Shown: positions 1 to 9,212, counted from the stretch's first letter. The stretch is 64,000 nt of DNA from Enterobacteriaceae bacterium RIT714 (GCA_009668015.1 WJYB01000006.1:225058-289057); one strand, 5' to 3'. A program made the numbers and translations. The notes: a model not told the origin generated them from the letters alone.

Positions 1-219
1 TCCGGCGGCGGTACCAATGACGTTAGCCTCCATGATGCCGCAGTTAATCACGTGTTGCGGATAATCTCGCGCCACGCCGTCCATCGCCATGGAACTCATC
101 AGATCCGCTTCAAGCGCAATGATGCCGCTTCCGGCTTCAATCTGATTTGCCACAAAGCCAGCGTAGACCTTACGCATTTCGATAGCATCTTTTTGTCCTG
201 CGGGTGCAACCTTAATCAT
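1..219 (-). CDS. Transketolase, C-terminal subunit (partial, cut by window edge)
   Basis: Only the first 73 codons are present; the rest lies left of the window. The visible protein begins MIKVAPAGQKDAIEMRKVYA and continues with a segment rich in small residues (EADLMSSMAMDG) and NCGIMEANVIGTAAG. This is the start of the pyrimidine-binding domain of split transketolases, where the conserved E-A-N region positions the thiamine ring. The ATG lies inside the end of the upstream N-terminal subunit gene (8-bp overlap), so the two are translationally coupled and probably form one heteromeric enzyme. A purine-rich GGAGG sequence precedes the start. Its substrate is unknown. It is the last visible gene of the PTS operon. 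Confidence 0.85.
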   Translation of the reverse strand, partial: MIKVAPAGQKDAIEMRKVYAGFVANQIEAGSGIIALEADLMSSMAMDGVARDYPQHVINCGIMEANVIGTAAG

Positions 220-1042
220 TTTCGGCCTCCAGTTGGCGAATCGTCTCGTTAAGCGCGGCTTTGGCCTCATCCGTCAGGCGCAGATGGTGGGAATTACTCA
301 ATTGCTCCAGATACGGCACGCCCTGCCCTTTGATGCTGTCGAGGATCACCACCCGTGGCCGGGCATCAGCGGCCGGGACCGGTGAAACGACCTCAAGCAG
401 TGCCGGAATGTCGTCCCCTTTGATCGTGACCGCATCAAATCCGAATGCCCGGAATTTCCCTTCGAGGTCAAATGCACAGATGATCTCGTCCAGTTCACCG
501 TCGAGCTGCTGCTTATTCCAGTCGACAAAAATCGTCAGGTTATTCAGGCGATGATGGGCAATAAACTGGAAGGCTTCCCAGCACTGCCCCTCATTCAGTT
601 CGCCATCACCGACAATGCTAAACACACGATTTGGGCGTCCTGCCAGTTTGTGCGACAACGCCATCCCCCCTGCGATGGAAATCCCCTGTCCCAGCGAGCC
701 GGTTGTGGCATCGACGCCGCGCGTTTTCAACCGATCCGGGTGGCTTGGTAGACGCGTGCCGTTCTGATTGAGCGTACTCAGCTCCTCCACCGGGAAATAG
801 CCTTTTATCGCCAGCGTGCTGTAGAGCGCCGGGCCGGCATGCCCTTTCGAAAGCACGAAGTAATCGCGCTCCGGCCAGTCAGGATCGGCGGGGTCGATTT
901 TCATCACCGCACCGTACAGCACCGCCAATGTCTCTACCACGGACATGCTGCCGCCATAGTGTCCGAACCCAAGCTGCGTCAGTGATTTGAGGGTCTCGAC
1001 GCGGATCTCGCGCGCCAGTCGCGTAACTTCGTTCACATTCAT
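212..1042 (-). CDS. Transketolase, N-terminal (ThDP-binding) subunit
   Basis: This 276-residue protein matches the N-terminal half of transketolase. It has SKGHAGP at 65-71, SLGQG at 116-120 and the thiamine diphosphate/Mg motif GDGELNEG starting at 145, with the closing Asn near 176. Full transketolases are about 660 residues, so this is the split form, completed by the next gene. Family role: transfer of a two-carbon ketol unit between sugar phosphates in the cytoplasm. The start overlaps the IIC stop as ATGA, which ties its synthesis to the PTS membrane subunit. The operon context suggests a dedicated role on the phosphorylated product of the adjacent PTS rather than general pentose phosphate metabolism; that is inference. 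Confidence 0.9.
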   Translation of the reverse strand: MNVNEVTRLAREIRVETLKSLTQLGFGHYGGSMSVVETLAVLYGAVMKIDPADPDWPERDYFVLSKGHAGPALYSTLAIKGYFPVEELSTLNQNGTRLPSHPDRLKTRGVDATTGSLGQGISIAGGMALSHKLAGRPNRVFSIVGDGELNEGQCWEAFQFIAHHRLNNLTIFVDWNKQQLDGELDEIICAFDLEGKFRAFGFDAVTIKGDDIPALLEVVSPVPAADARPRVVILDSIKGQGVPYLEQLSNSHHLRLTDEAKAALNETIRQLEAEND

Positions 1043-2430
1043 GATTTAGCTCCGGTATTTTCCTGCGCGTTATCACCCGCAGATTTGTTTTTCGCAAACA
1101 CGTTGTACGCCACCAGCAACGCGAACAACGCAACCACAAGGCCGGTAATCGCGAGCGGTGACAGATAGCGCGCAAGGTTACCCAACACAATCCCAATCGC
1201 ACCGAAGTCCGCATCCGAGAAAGTCGTATTGGCAAAACCGATTGCCCCAAGCACCGGTAGCAGCAGAACCGGAAGGAAGGTGATCAGCAGGCCATTCGCA
1301 AATGCGCCGATCATTGCGCCGCGGCGTCCTCCGGTGGCGTTACCGAATACGCCTGCGGTAGCGCCGGTGAAGAAGTGCGGTACAACGCCGGGCAGGATCA
1401 GGACCAGTTTCATCTGGCCGAGCAGGAACAACCCGACCAAACCGCCCAGGAAGCTGAACAGAAATCCAATCAGCACGGCGTTAGGTGCATACGGATAGAC
1501 CACCGGGCAGTCGAGCGCCGGGCGCGCATTGGGCACCAGTTTCTCCGAGAAGCCTGTAAAGGCGGGAACGATCTCCGCCAGAATCAGACGCACACCCTGC
1601 AGGATGATGAACACCCCTGCCGCAAACGTGATGGCCATGATGATGGCGTACACCAGATAGTTTTGGCCGCCGCTGTAGGTGCTTTCGACGTACTCGCGTC
1701 CGGCGCTGACCGCCATAATCAGGTAGATAATCATCATGGTCAGCGAGATGGAAATCGAACTGTCGCGTAAGAAACTTAAGTTCTTGGGCAGGTTCATCTC
1801 TTCGGTTGAACGCGAGCCTTTCCCACATTTGCTGCCAATCCAGCCGGAGAGCACATAGCCCAACGTACCAAAGTGGCCAAATGCAATATCATCATTGCCG
1901 GTAATGCGCTTCATATAGCGCTGCGCAATTGCCGGGAAGAATGCCATCACCAGACCGAGGATCAGCGAGCCAGTAAAGACCAGACCGACACCTTCAAAAC
2001 CGGCAACCGTCAGGATCACGCCGATCATACAGGCCATATAAAAGGTGTGATGCCCCGTCAGGAAGATATACTTCAGACGCGTAAAGCGGGCGACAATAAT
2101 ATTGGCCACCATACCAAATGCCATAATCAGTGCGGTGGATGCGCCATATTTCTCAAGCGCTATCGAAACTATCGCCTCATTATTAGGGATAATTCCCTGG
2201 ATATTAAAGGCATGTTCAAACATACCTCCGAGCGGATTGAGTGAGCCGACGAGCACGGTTGCCCCGCCGCCGAGCACAATAAATCCGAGAATCGTTTTAA
2301 TTGTTCCTTTTACCACATCGGAAAAGGGTTTCTTTTGTGCGACCAGTCCGATCAGCGCAATTAACCCCACCAGAACTGAAGGCACTTTAAGAATATCAAC
2401 AACGAAATTCAGCGTTTCGAGGATAAACAT
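1039..2430 (-). CDS. PTS system IIC component, ascorbate (UlaA/SgaT) type
   Basis: This polytopic membrane protein of about 463 residues has many hydrophobic segments, for example VLVGLIALIGLVAQ near the N terminus and LSPLAITGLVVALFALLVAY near the C terminus. Length and overall pattern fit the UlaA/SgaT family of permeases, which translocate and phosphorylate a sugar with the help of separate IIA and IIB proteins. An in-frame GTG lies six bases further upstream, but the ATG at 2430 is preferred because GAGGT sits about five bases before it. It follows the IIB gene by 27 bp and overlaps the transketolase subunit start. The family includes the ascorbate permease, but substrate cannot be read from the sequence. 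Confidence 0.88.
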   Translation of the reverse strand: MFILETLNFVVDILKVPSVLVGLIALIGLVAQKKPFSDVVKGTIKTILGFIVLGGGATVLVGSLNPLGGMFEHAFNIQGIIPNNEAIVSIALEKYGASTALIMAFGMVANIIVARFTRLKYIFLTGHHTFYMACMIGVILTVAGFEGVGLVFTGSLILGLVMAFFPAIAQRYMKRITGNDDIAFGHFGTLGYVLSGWIGSKCGKGSRSTEEMNLPKNLSFLRDSSISISLTMMIIYLIMAVSAGREYVESTYSGGQNYLVYAIIMAITFAAGVFIILQGVRLILAEIVPAFTGFSEKLVPNARPALDCPVVYPYAPNAVLIGFLFSFLGGLVGLFLLGQMKLVLILPGVVPHFFTGATAGVFGNATGGRRGAMIGAFANGLLITFLPVLLLPVLGAIGFANTTFSDADFGAIGIVLGNLARYLSPLAITGLVVALFALLVAYNVFAKNKSAGDNAQENTGAKS

Positions 2431-2457
2431 ATCCACCTCACCATTTACAGGGGGTTA

Positions 2458-2736
2458 TCAGGATGATTGTTTTGCGAACCAGGCGCTAAGCTGCGCTTCC
2501 AGTTCATTGATATCAATAATGTTGTTAATCACTACCAGCTGGTTTTCCGGCACGCTCGCGCTGGCGGCGATATCTTTTGCCATCACGAATACATCGGCTG
2601 CGCCCGGTGTCGCTGATGACAGATCGGAGTGTTCAACTTCAGCTTCAATATTTAATTTTTTGAGGACTTTTTTAATATTCATTTCGACCATGAAACTACT
2701 TCCCAGGCCGGAGCCGCAAATCGCCATAATTTTCAT
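2458..2736 (-). CDS. PTS system IIB component, ascorbate/galactitol type
   Basis: This 92-residue cytoplasmic protein begins MKIMAICGSGLGSSFMVEMN. The P-loop-like CGSGLGSS places the phosphorylatable cysteine at residue 7, as in UlaB/SgaB and related IIB proteins. It would accept phosphate from the IIA histidine and pass it to the sugar bound by IIC. Length is normal for the family. It lies between the IIA and IIC genes in one operon; a 77-bp gap with a small hairpin separates it from IIA. Confidence in the family is high, but substrate is unknown. Confidence 0.9.
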   Translation of the reverse strand: MKIMAICGSGLGSSFMVEMNIKKVLKKLNIEAEVEHSDLSSATPGAADVFVMAKDIAASASVPENQLVVINNIIDINELEAQLSAWFAKQSS

Positions 2737-2767
2737 CGTTATGCCCTTTTTGAGTAGAGTGCATCCG

Positions 2768-2787
2768 CATCACGCGTTAGCGTAATG
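2768..2787 (-). other. Small intercistronic hairpin between IIA and IIB genes
   Basis: The arms CATCACGC and GCGTAATG pair over seven of eight positions around a GTTA loop in the 77-bp gap. There is no T-run, so this is more likely an mRNA stability or expression-ratio element than a terminator. It could be chance. Confidence 0.3.
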
Positions 2788-2813
2788 TGCTAATTAATCG
2801 GAATGTGGTTAAA

Positions 2814-3257
2814 TCAGAAGCGTTCGATTATGGCTTTAATTTCCTCCCGCGTTTTTGCTTGATGTAATTCAGCCAGGTCGTCATCGCTGGAAAATAATTC
2901 CGCAAGGGCTGAGATCATCTCGATATGGCTATGTTTATCAGGTGCAGCAAGCATGATGATAATATCCACCGGATCGAACTCTCCGGCACCAAATGAAACG
3001 CCCTGGTTGAGTTTTAATAATGAGAGACCTAATCCCTTAGCCCCTTCTTCTGGCCGCGCATGCGGCATCGCCAGCCCCGGTGCCAGCACATAGTACGGTC
3101 CTAATTTTTGATGCTGCTGGACGATTGCCGTCACGTAATCAGGATCAATGACGTTCATCGCCAGCAGTGGCCTGGCGCAAAGTTCCAGTGCCTGCGGCCA
3201 GTTTTCCACGCTCTCTTCAAGCGTAATGGTTGCATCATATATCCACTTTTTGAGCAC
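2814..3257 (-). CDS. PTS system IIA component, mannitol/fructose-ascorbate type
   Basis: This 147-residue protein has the IIA active-site block PGLAMPHARPEEGA, placing the phosphorylated histidine at residue 66, followed by the hydrophobic LVLL-like stretch VDIIIMLAAPDKHSHIEM. It takes phosphate from HPr in the cytoplasm and hands it to IIB. The start is GTG, chosen because GGAGGAC lies six to seven bases before it. It is the first gene of the operon, directly downstream of the two LacI-type operators and the CRP-like site. The gene order IIA-IIB-IIC-transketolase N-transketolase C matches, from memory, the Salmonella STM2344-STM2340 locus. Confidence 0.9.
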   Translation of the reverse strand: MLKKWIYDATITLEESVENWPQALELCARPLLAMNVIDPDYVTAIVQQHQKLGPYYVLAPGLAMPHARPEEGAKGLGLSLLKLNQGVSFGAGEFDPVDIIIMLAAPDKHSHIEMISALAELFSSDDDLAELHQAKTREEIKAIIERF

Positions 3258-3318
3258 TTTGTCCTCCCACCTTTACGCCAACAATGAGCAAACTTTATGC
3301 AAGGCCATCGCGGATAGC

Positions 3319-3334
3319 TGCGATCAAGATCACA
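3319..3334. promoter_or_regulatory. Candidate CRP (cAMP receptor protein) site
   Basis: TGCGATCAAGATCACA matches the CRP consensus TGTGA-N6-TCACA at nine of ten positions. It lies in the intergenic region between the PTS operon and the divergent regulator gene, next to two operator-like palindromes. This suggests catabolite control of sugar uptake. Confidence 0.6.
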
Positions 3335-3335
3335 A

Positions 3336-3349
3336 AGATAGCGCTACCA
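3336..3349. promoter_or_regulatory. Candidate LacI-family operator, imperfect copy
   Basis: AGATAGCGCTACCA differs from the perfect palindrome downstream at three positions. Its centre is 34 bp from that of the other copy, close to three helical turns, which would allow co-operative binding of one dimeric or tetrameric repressor. Confidence 0.6.
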
Positions 3350-3369
3350 ATTTCTAACGTTCAAAATTG

Positions 3370-3383
3370 TGATAGCGCTATCA
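3370..3383. promoter_or_regulatory. LacI-family operator, perfect 14-bp palindrome
   Basis: TGATAGCGCTATCA equals its own reverse complement and has the central CG typical of LacI/GalR operators. It resembles gluconate-type operators (GntR of E. coli), consistent with the GntR-like regulator encoded next door. It lies about 112 bp before the regulator start and 113 bp before the IIA start, so both genes may be controlled. Confidence 0.7.
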
Positions 3384-3494
3384 AATTACAAACCGCATCT
3401 TAAATCACAGTAAAAAAAGGGAGTTAAGGCGTATACTCATTTTTACGTGAAGCGAAGGAAGATAACAAAACGCGACTGGTCACCAGGAATTTGT

Positions 3495-4514
3495 ATGTCT
3501 CTAACCCGAAAACGACGTAGTACCGGCAAAGTGACGATCTCCGACGTCGCACAGCTTGCCGGAGTGGGTACTATGACGGTGTCCCGCGCATTGCGCACGC
3601 CTGAGCAAGTTTCCGATAAACTGCGAGAAAAAATTGAAGCCGCGGTGCAGGAGCTGGGATATATGCCCAATCTTGCGGCCAGTGCGCTTGCGTCCGCCTC
3701 GTCATGGACGATTGCGATGGTTGTCCCCAATCTTGCCGAAGACGGCTGTTCTGAGATGTTTGCCGGACTGCAGCAGATCCTGCAACCCGCCGGTTACCAG
3801 ATCATACTGGCAGAATCACAGCATCGGCCCGAACAGGAGGAGAAACTGCTGGAAACGCTGTTAGCGTCTAACATCGCCGGGGCGATTTTACTCAGCGCTG
3901 AACATAGCGATACGGTCCGCCACTGGCTCAAAAACGCCTCCATTCCAGTGATGGAAATGGGTGCGATGCGGGCAGACCCTCTCGATATGAATATCGGTAT
4001 CGACAACGTCGCGGCGATGTACGAACTGACGGAACTGGTGATTCAGCGGGGCTATCAGAACATTGGCCTGCTGTGTGCCAATCAGGAGCAGTGGATTTTT
4101 CAGCAGCATCTGCAGGGCTGGTATAAAGCCATGTTACGCCACCATATGTCGCCTAACAGGGTGATAAACGCTGCGCTGCCGCCCTGCTTTTCGACAGGTG
4201 CGTCTCAACTCCCGGAATTTTTACTCGCGTGGCCTGAACTGGATGCGCTGGTCTGCGTTTCGGATGAACTGGCGTGCGGCGTACTGTATGAATGTCAGCG
4301 CCGACGGATTAAAGTGCCTGACGATCTTGCCGTAGTGGGCTTTGGCGATAGCGATGTTAGCCGGGTTTGTCAGCCGCCGCTGACCACCATGGCGGTGCCG
4401 CATCGTAAGATTGGGATTGAAGCCGGACGCGCATTATTAGAGCGGATGAACGGTGGCGACTGGTGCGACCAAAAACCGATCGCCTCCAGTCTGTGCTTGC
4501 GTGAAAGCTGCTGA
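3495..4514 (+). CDS. LacI/GalR-family transcriptional regulator (GntR-like)
   Basis: This 339-residue regulator carries an N-terminal helix-turn-helix (VTISDVAQLAGVGTMTVSRA) followed by LRTPEQVSDKLREKI, which resembles the E. coli gluconate repressor. A periplasmic-binding-like effector domain follows (SWTIAMVVPNL, later DDLAVVGFGDSDVSRV). The frame extends upstream to a GTG at 3447, but the ATG at 3495 is preferred: it has an AGGA box eight bases before it and gives the usual family length. It is divergent from the PTS/transketolase operon and very likely represses it through the two palindromes in between. The inducer is unknown; a phosphorylated ketose is plausible. It ends 3 bp from the convergent yfcD. 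Confidence 0.9.
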   Translation: MSLTRKRRSTGKVTISDVAQLAGVGTMTVSRALRTPEQVSDKLREKIEAAVQELGYMPNLAASALASASSWTIAMVVPNLAEDGCSEMFAGLQQILQPAGYQIILAESQHRPEQEEKLLETLLASNIAGAILLSAEHSDTVRHWLKNASIPVMEMGAMRADPLDMNIGIDNVAAMYELTELVIQRGYQNIGLLCANQEQWIFQQHLQGWYKAMLRHHMSPNRVINAALPPCFSTGASQLPEFLLAWPELDALVCVSDELACGVLYECQRRRIKVPDDLAVVGFGDSDVSRVCQPPLTTMAVPHRKIGIEAGRALLERMNGGDWCDQKPIASSLCLRESC

Positions 4515-4517
4515 GGC

Positions 4518-5072
4518 TTACTCGGCCGCTTCCTGTTTTTCTGGTTTTGCCGATTCATTCTTGGCATTGCGGGTCATCCACAGTGCCAGGGCTTTGAGTG
4601 AATCCGGTGTGAACTCATCGCAACGCGCCGTAATTTCTTCAGGCGTCATCCAGCTCACTTCGCTCACTTCTTCTTCCTGAAGTGCAAACGGGCCGTGGGA
4701 AACGCAGCTAAACAGGCCTCCCCATACGCGGCAGTGTTCATCTTCGAAATAGAACTGACCGTGTTCGGCGAAAGGTACGCCAGCAATGCCTAACTCTTCT
4801 TCTGCTTCACGGCGCGCGGAATCCAGCAGAATTTCATCTGCCTGAACAACGCCGCCCGCAGTGGCATCCAGCATGCCGGGGAGAAAATCTTTCGTTTCAG
4901 TACGTCGCTGTACCAGGATCTTACCCATTCCATCGTGAACAACGATGTAGGTTGCGCGATGACGCAGACGCTGCGCGCGCATTTGCTCACGGCTTGCCTG
5001 CGCAATGACTTCATTGTCTTCGCTGACAACGTCAACCCACTCTGTACTTGCCAAATGACTCTGCTCCACCAT
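4518..5072 (-). CDS. yfcD: Nudix hydrolase YfcD
   Basis: This 184-residue protein contains a complete Nudix box at residues 74-96 (G-x5-E-x7-REAxEExGI), the Mg-binding catalytic loop that hydrolyses nucleoside diphosphates linked to another group. The flanking sequence ([35 protein letters not shown]) matches E. coli YfcD nearly residue for residue. The physiological substrate of YfcD is not settled; sequence resemblance to isopentenyl diphosphate isomerases has been noted for the family, but the Nudix box is intact here. It is the conserved core neighbour of yfcE and marks the point where the PTS island ends. Confidence 0.93.
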   Translation of the reverse strand: MVEQSHLASTEWVDVVSEDNEVIAQASREQMRAQRLRHRATYIVVHDGMGKILVQRRTETKDFLPGMLDATAGGVVQADEILLDSARREAEEELGIAGVPFAEHGQFYFEDEHCRVWGGLFSCVSHGPFALQEEEVSEVSWMTPEEITARCDEFTPDSLKALALWMTRNAKNESAKPEKQEAAE

Positions 5073-5126
5073 CGGGAACCCTTCTCGTTAAGCGCTCTTT
5101 CGGCGCGTTTACAGTTGAGATGTAAC

Positions 5127-5678
5127 TTACGGATTAATGCTTACATGCGCAATAACTTGCTGATCATTGAGTGCGATAACACGCAGTTGATTATCCTCAA
5201 GCAAGCCATAGCTGGGGAGGTATCCCCCTTTAGGAATACTGACGGAACCCGGGTTGAAATGCACAATATCCCCGCGCGTTTCCGCCACCGGAATATGAGT
5301 ATGGCCGTAAACCAGCACATCGCCAGTGGCCAGCGCGGGCAAATTATCCGGGCCAAAAAGATGTCCGTGGGTCAAAAAAAGTCGGCGATTTTCCAGCAAT
5401 ACCTGTTGCCACGGTGCGGTTATCGGGAAATCAAGCAGCATCTGATCCACTTCGCTGTCGCAATTACCGCGAACGGCGATAATGTTAGCGGCGTACTGAT
5501 TAAGTCTCTCAGCCACCTGCGCGGGAGCGTAGCCCTCAGGCAGCGCGTTACGCGGCCCATGATTAAGTACATCCCCCAGGATAACCAGCCACTGCGCACC
5601 ACTTTCGTCAAAGCGCGACAGTACACGCTCCGTGGCGGGCAACGATCCGTGAATATCCGATGCAAACATAAGTTTCAT
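5127..5678 (-). CDS. yfcE: Metallophosphoesterase YfcE
   Basis: This 183-residue calcineurin-like phosphoesterase has all the metal ligands: Asp8 and His10 in SDIHG, Asp36 in GDVLNHG, Asn72 in GNCDSE, His104 in THGHLFG, and His126/His128 in GHTHIP. E. coli YfcE is a manganese-dependent phosphodiesterase with activity on artificial phosphodiesters; its natural substrate is unknown. The length matches the family. It lies 54 bp from yfcD on the same strand, and the two may be co-transcribed. Confidence 0.93.
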   Translation of the reverse strand: MKLMFASDIHGSLPATERVLSRFDESGAQWLVILGDVLNHGPRNALPEGYAPAQVAERLNQYAANIIAVRGNCDSEVDQMLLDFPITAPWQQVLLENRRLFLTHGHLFGPDNLPALATGDVLVYGHTHIPVAETRGDIVHFNPGSVSIPKGGYLPSYGLLEDNQLRVIALNDQQVIAHVSINP

Positions 5679-5733
5679 CAGCGACTCCTTTCAACTCATC
5701 ATTGCCCTATCATACCTCAACCCAACAGGTTTA

Positions 5734-6462
<729 letters not shown>

Positions 6463-6513
6463 TCAACACCTATACTCGCTTTGATGAGAAGAATTGCGAC
6501 GACAGGAGTTGAG

Positions 6514-7143
6514 ATGATAGACCTCTATTATGCCCCTACCCCAAATGGTCATAAGATCACGCTATTTCTGGAAGAAACTCAGCTGGAATACCGCATCATC
6601 AAGGTGGATATCAGTAAGGGAGATCAGTTCCGGCCTGATTTCCTGGCCATCTCGCCTAACAATAAAATTCCGGCGATAGTGGACCACGCTCCGGCAGATG
6701 GCGGCAGACCGTTAAGCTTATTTGAGTCGGGAGAAATCCTGCTCTATTTGGCAGAAAAAACGGGAAAACTGCTGAGCGGTGAACTGCGCGAGCGCCACCA
6801 TACTTTGCAGTGGTTGTTCTGGCAGGCCAGCGGGCTCGGTCCCATGCTGGGACAAAATCATCACTTCAATCACTTTGCGCCGCAAAGCATTCCCTATGCC
6901 ATTGAACGCTATCAGGTGGAAACCCAACGTCTTTATAGCGTCATTAATAAGCGGCTGGAAAAATCCCCCTGGCTTGGCGGAGAGCATTACAGCATTGCCG
7001 ATATTGCCTGCTGGCCGTGGATAAACGCCCATCAACGTCAGCGAATTGATCTGGTGAACTACCCGGCGGTGAAGAATTGGTTCGAACGGATCCGCAGCCG
7101 TCCGGCGACAGAACGCGCAATGCAAAAAGTGCAGCAAATATAA
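6514..7143 (+). CDS. yfcG: Disulfide-bond oxidoreductase / glutathione transferase YfcG
   Basis: This 209-residue protein starts at [20 protein letters not shown], with an AGGAG box eight bases upstream. The glutathione-binding features are [11 protein letters not shown] followed by [16 protein letters not shown]; the C-terminal domain has [12 protein letters not shown]. It matches E. coli YfcG of the Nu-class, which reduces disulfides using two bound glutathiones and Thr/Asn rather than a catalytic cysteine. The TPNG segment near the N terminus is consistent with that class. It is divergent from yfcF across 135 bp, so the two may share regulatory DNA. Confidence 0.92.
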   Translation: MIDLYYAPTPNGHKITLFLEETQLEYRIIKVDISKGDQFRPDFLAISPNNKIPAIVDHAPADGGRPLSLFESGEILLYLAEKTGKLLSGELRERHHTLQWLFWQASGLGPMLGQNHHFNHFAPQSIPYAIERYQVETQRLYSVINKRLEKSPWLGGEHYSIADIACWPWINAHQRQRIDLVNYPAVKNWFERIRSRPATERAMQKVQQI

Positions 7144-7216
7144 GCGTGCGCCCGGTTGGGCGCGCCATATTTCCTCATGTATTATGGTGCGAATAATAAA
7201 ACAGAGGAAGCCTGCA

Positions 7217-7579
7217 ATGTCACAGCATGATGCTATTATTCGTATAAAAAACTTACGCTTACGCACCTTCATTGGTATCAAAAATGAAGAGATCGAGAAT
7301 CGTCAGGATATCGTGATAAATGTGGTTATCCACTACCCGGCAGATAAGGCTCGCGCCAGTGAAGACATCAATGACGCGCTGAACTATCGCACTATCACTA
7401 AAAACATTATTAAGTACGTTGAGAATAACCGTTTCTCTTTACTTGAAAAATTAACTCAGGATGTGCTCGATATCGCACGCGAACATCACTGGGTCACTTA
7501 TGCTGAGGTTGAGATCGATAAACTTCACGCGCTGCGTTACGCCGACTCCGTCTCCATGACACTCAGCTGGCAACGCTAA
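7217..7579 (+). CDS. folX: Dihydroneopterin triphosphate 2'-epimerase FolX
   Basis: This 120-residue protein is almost identical to E. coli FolX ([20 protein letters not shown], then [20 protein letters not shown]). It belongs to the dihydroneopterin aldolase family and forms an octameric tunnel fold. FolX epimerises 7,8-dihydroneopterin triphosphate to the monapterin form, feeding tetrahydromonapterin synthesis. The start at 7217 matches the E. coli protein; an in-frame ATG at 7184 would add 11 unconserved residues. The yfcH gene follows after 19 bp and is probably in the same transcript. Confidence 0.95.
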   Translation: MSQHDAIIRIKNLRLRTFIGIKNEEIENRQDIVINVVIHYPADKARASEDINDALNYRTITKNIIKYVENNRFSLLEKLTQDVLDIAREHHWVTYAEVEIDKLHALRYADSVSMTLSWQR

Positions 7580-7598
7580 GCGCAACCCTGGAGGTTGT

Positions 7599-8492
7599 AT
7601 GAAGATTCTGATAACCGGCGGTACGGGCCTGATTGGTCGCCATCTTATTTCGCGTTTACAGGCGATGAATCACGACGTCACCGTGGTGACCCGCAGTCCT
7701 GAAAAAGCGCGTCAGGTGCTCGGCGGCAACGTCAGTTTCTGGAAAGGGCTGGCGGATCAGCAGAATCTGGATGGCTTCGACGCCGTCATCAATCTCGCGG
7801 GCGAACCCATCGCTGATAAGCGCTGGACGGCAGAACAAAAACAGCGTCTCTGCGATAGCCGCTGGAACACAACGCAGAAGCTGGTTGATCTGTTCCACGC
7901 CAGCACCACGCCGCCGTCAGTGCTCATTTCTGGTTCGGCGGCGGGTTACTATGGCGATCTCGGCGAAGTGGTCGTCACCGAAGAAGAGCCTCCGCATAAC
8001 GAATTCACCCATAAACTTTGCGCACGCTGGGAGCAGATCGCCTGCGGAGCGCAAAGCGATCGCACCCGCGTCTGCCTGCTCAGAACCGGAGTGGTGCTGG
8101 CGCCCAAGGGCGGGATCCTGGCAAAGATGCTCCCGGTCTTCAGACTCGGCTTGGGTGGCCCGATGGGCAATGGCCGTCAGTATCTGGCGTGGATCCATAT
8201 CGACGATATGGTTAATGGCATTCTTTGGCTACTGGATAACGACCTGCGCGGCCCGTTCAATATGGTGTCGCCGTATCCGGTGCGCAATGAACAGTTTGCA
8301 CATGCCCTGGGTCACGCGCTGAAACGCCCTGCGGTGCTTCGTGCGCCAGCCACTGCGATTCGCCTGATGATGGGGGAATCGTCGGTGCTGGTATTAGGCG
8401 GACAGCGGGCCTTGCCGAAACGGCTTGAAGCCTCAGGCTTTGGATTCCGCTGGTACGATTTAGAAGAGGCGTTGGCAGATGTGGTGGGTTAA
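7599..8492 (+). CDS. yfcH: SDR-family epimerase-like protein YfcH
   Basis: This 297-residue protein of the atypical SDR39U1 group begins [20 protein letters not shown], the Rossmann-fold dinucleotide-binding loop. A DUF1731-type C-terminal region follows ([15 protein letters not shown]). The length equals E. coli YfcH. NADP binding is likely; the substrate is unknown. A GGAGG ribosome-binding site lies just before the ATG. It follows folX in the same direction. Confidence 0.92.
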   Translation: MKILITGGTGLIGRHLISRLQAMNHDVTVVTRSPEKARQVLGGNVSFWKGLADQQNLDGFDAVINLAGEPIADKRWTAEQKQRLCDSRWNTTQKLVDLFHASTTPPSVLISGSAAGYYGDLGEVVVTEEEPPHNEFTHKLCARWEQIACGAQSDRTRVCLLRTGVVLAPKGGILAKMLPVFRLGLGGPMGNGRQYLAWIHIDDMVNGILWLLDNDLRGPFNMVSPYPVRNEQFAHALGHALKRPAVLRAPATAIRLMMGESSVLVLGGQRALPKRLEASGFGFRWYDLEEALADVVG

Positions 8493-8553
8493 ATAAAACT
8501 ATCGCATTGATTATGTTACAGTCATTCACCAGACTTACAGGTATGGTGACATT

Positions 8554-9063
8554 ATGGCGATAATCACAACTCCCCGGCTTCAGCTCTCCCCGTTTGAACC
8601 CTCTGACTGGGCGTTTTTCCGCACGCTTCGTGAAGACCGCGCCATCATGCGCTATATGGCCGCAATTGCGCCCGAAAAAGAGACCCGACGCCTTTTCGCC
8701 GCGCGGCTGACTGCGCCGCATACCTTTGTAATTCGCGCCCACGATGATGAGACCCCGCTGGGTGACATTGGGCTGCAAATCAGCACCCAGAACCGCGAAG
8801 AGGCCGATATCGGTTATACCGTTATTCCCCGGGCGCAGGGCAAAGGCATCGCCAGCGAAGCGCTGAATGCCATTTGCGATTATGCATTTACTCAGACAAC
8901 CGTCAGGGCCATTAACGCCTATGTTCTGGCCGACAACTCCGGCTCGGTGCGCGTTCTGGAAAAGATCGGATTTGTGCGCACACAGGTACTGGAAAAGGCG
9001 TATGAAATTAATGGGGTGCGGTATGACGACTGGGTGTATCGGCTGGAGTGTGGTGCGGTCTGA
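8554..9063 (+). CDS. GNAT N-acetyltransferase (RimJ/RimL-like)
   Basis: This 169-residue protein has the RimJ/RimL opening TTPRLQLSPFEPSDW and the acetyl-CoA pyrophosphate-binding motif RAQGKGIASEAL at residues 93-104. NSGSVRVLEKIGFVRTQ follows, characteristic of amino-group acetyltransferases. The acceptor is unknown: a protein N terminus, a small amine or an antibiotic are all possible. In E. coli K-12 this position, between yfcH and hisP, holds a different gene (rpnB), so the slot looks variable. It is followed by a cluster of palindromic repeats and faces hisP. Confidence 0.85.
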   Translation: MAIITTPRLQLSPFEPSDWAFFRTLREDRAIMRYMAAIAPEKETRRLFAARLTAPHTFVIRAHDDETPLGDIGLQISTQNREEADIGYTVIPRAQGKGIASEALNAICDYAFTQTTVRAINAYVLADNSGSVRVLEKIGFVRTQVLEKAYEINGVRYDDWVYRLECGAV

Positions 9064-9064
9064 T

Positions 9065-9203
9065 GCCCTCACCCTAACCCTCTCCCACGGGGAGAGGGAG
9101 AACACCCAGTCCGTAGGCCCGGTAAGCGAAGCGCCACCGGGCGATTGGGCTGCACTGCGGCTTGATGCCCTCACCCCGCCCTCTGCCACGGGGAGAGGGA
9201 GAA
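9065..9203. repeat. Cluster of three REP-like palindromes between GNAT gene and hisP
   Basis: Two copies of a TGATGCCCTCACCC-type unit end in hairpins: CCCTCTCCC/GGGAGAGGG at 9078-9098 (perfect, loop ACG) and an imperfect version at 9179-9199. Between them is a different palindrome at 9117-9142 with arms GCCCGGT and ACCGGGC. This mosaic fits a bacterial interspersed mosaic element between convergent genes. It may stabilise mRNA 3' ends or stop transcription. Confidence 0.75.
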
Positions 9204-9212
9204 GGGCAAAAC

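Noticed and set aside
8257..9189. Minus-strand open frame of 310 codons opposite yfcH and the GNAT gene
   Set aside because: It runs antisense to two real genes and through the repeat cluster, and its product resembles no protein. It is a by-product of high GC content.
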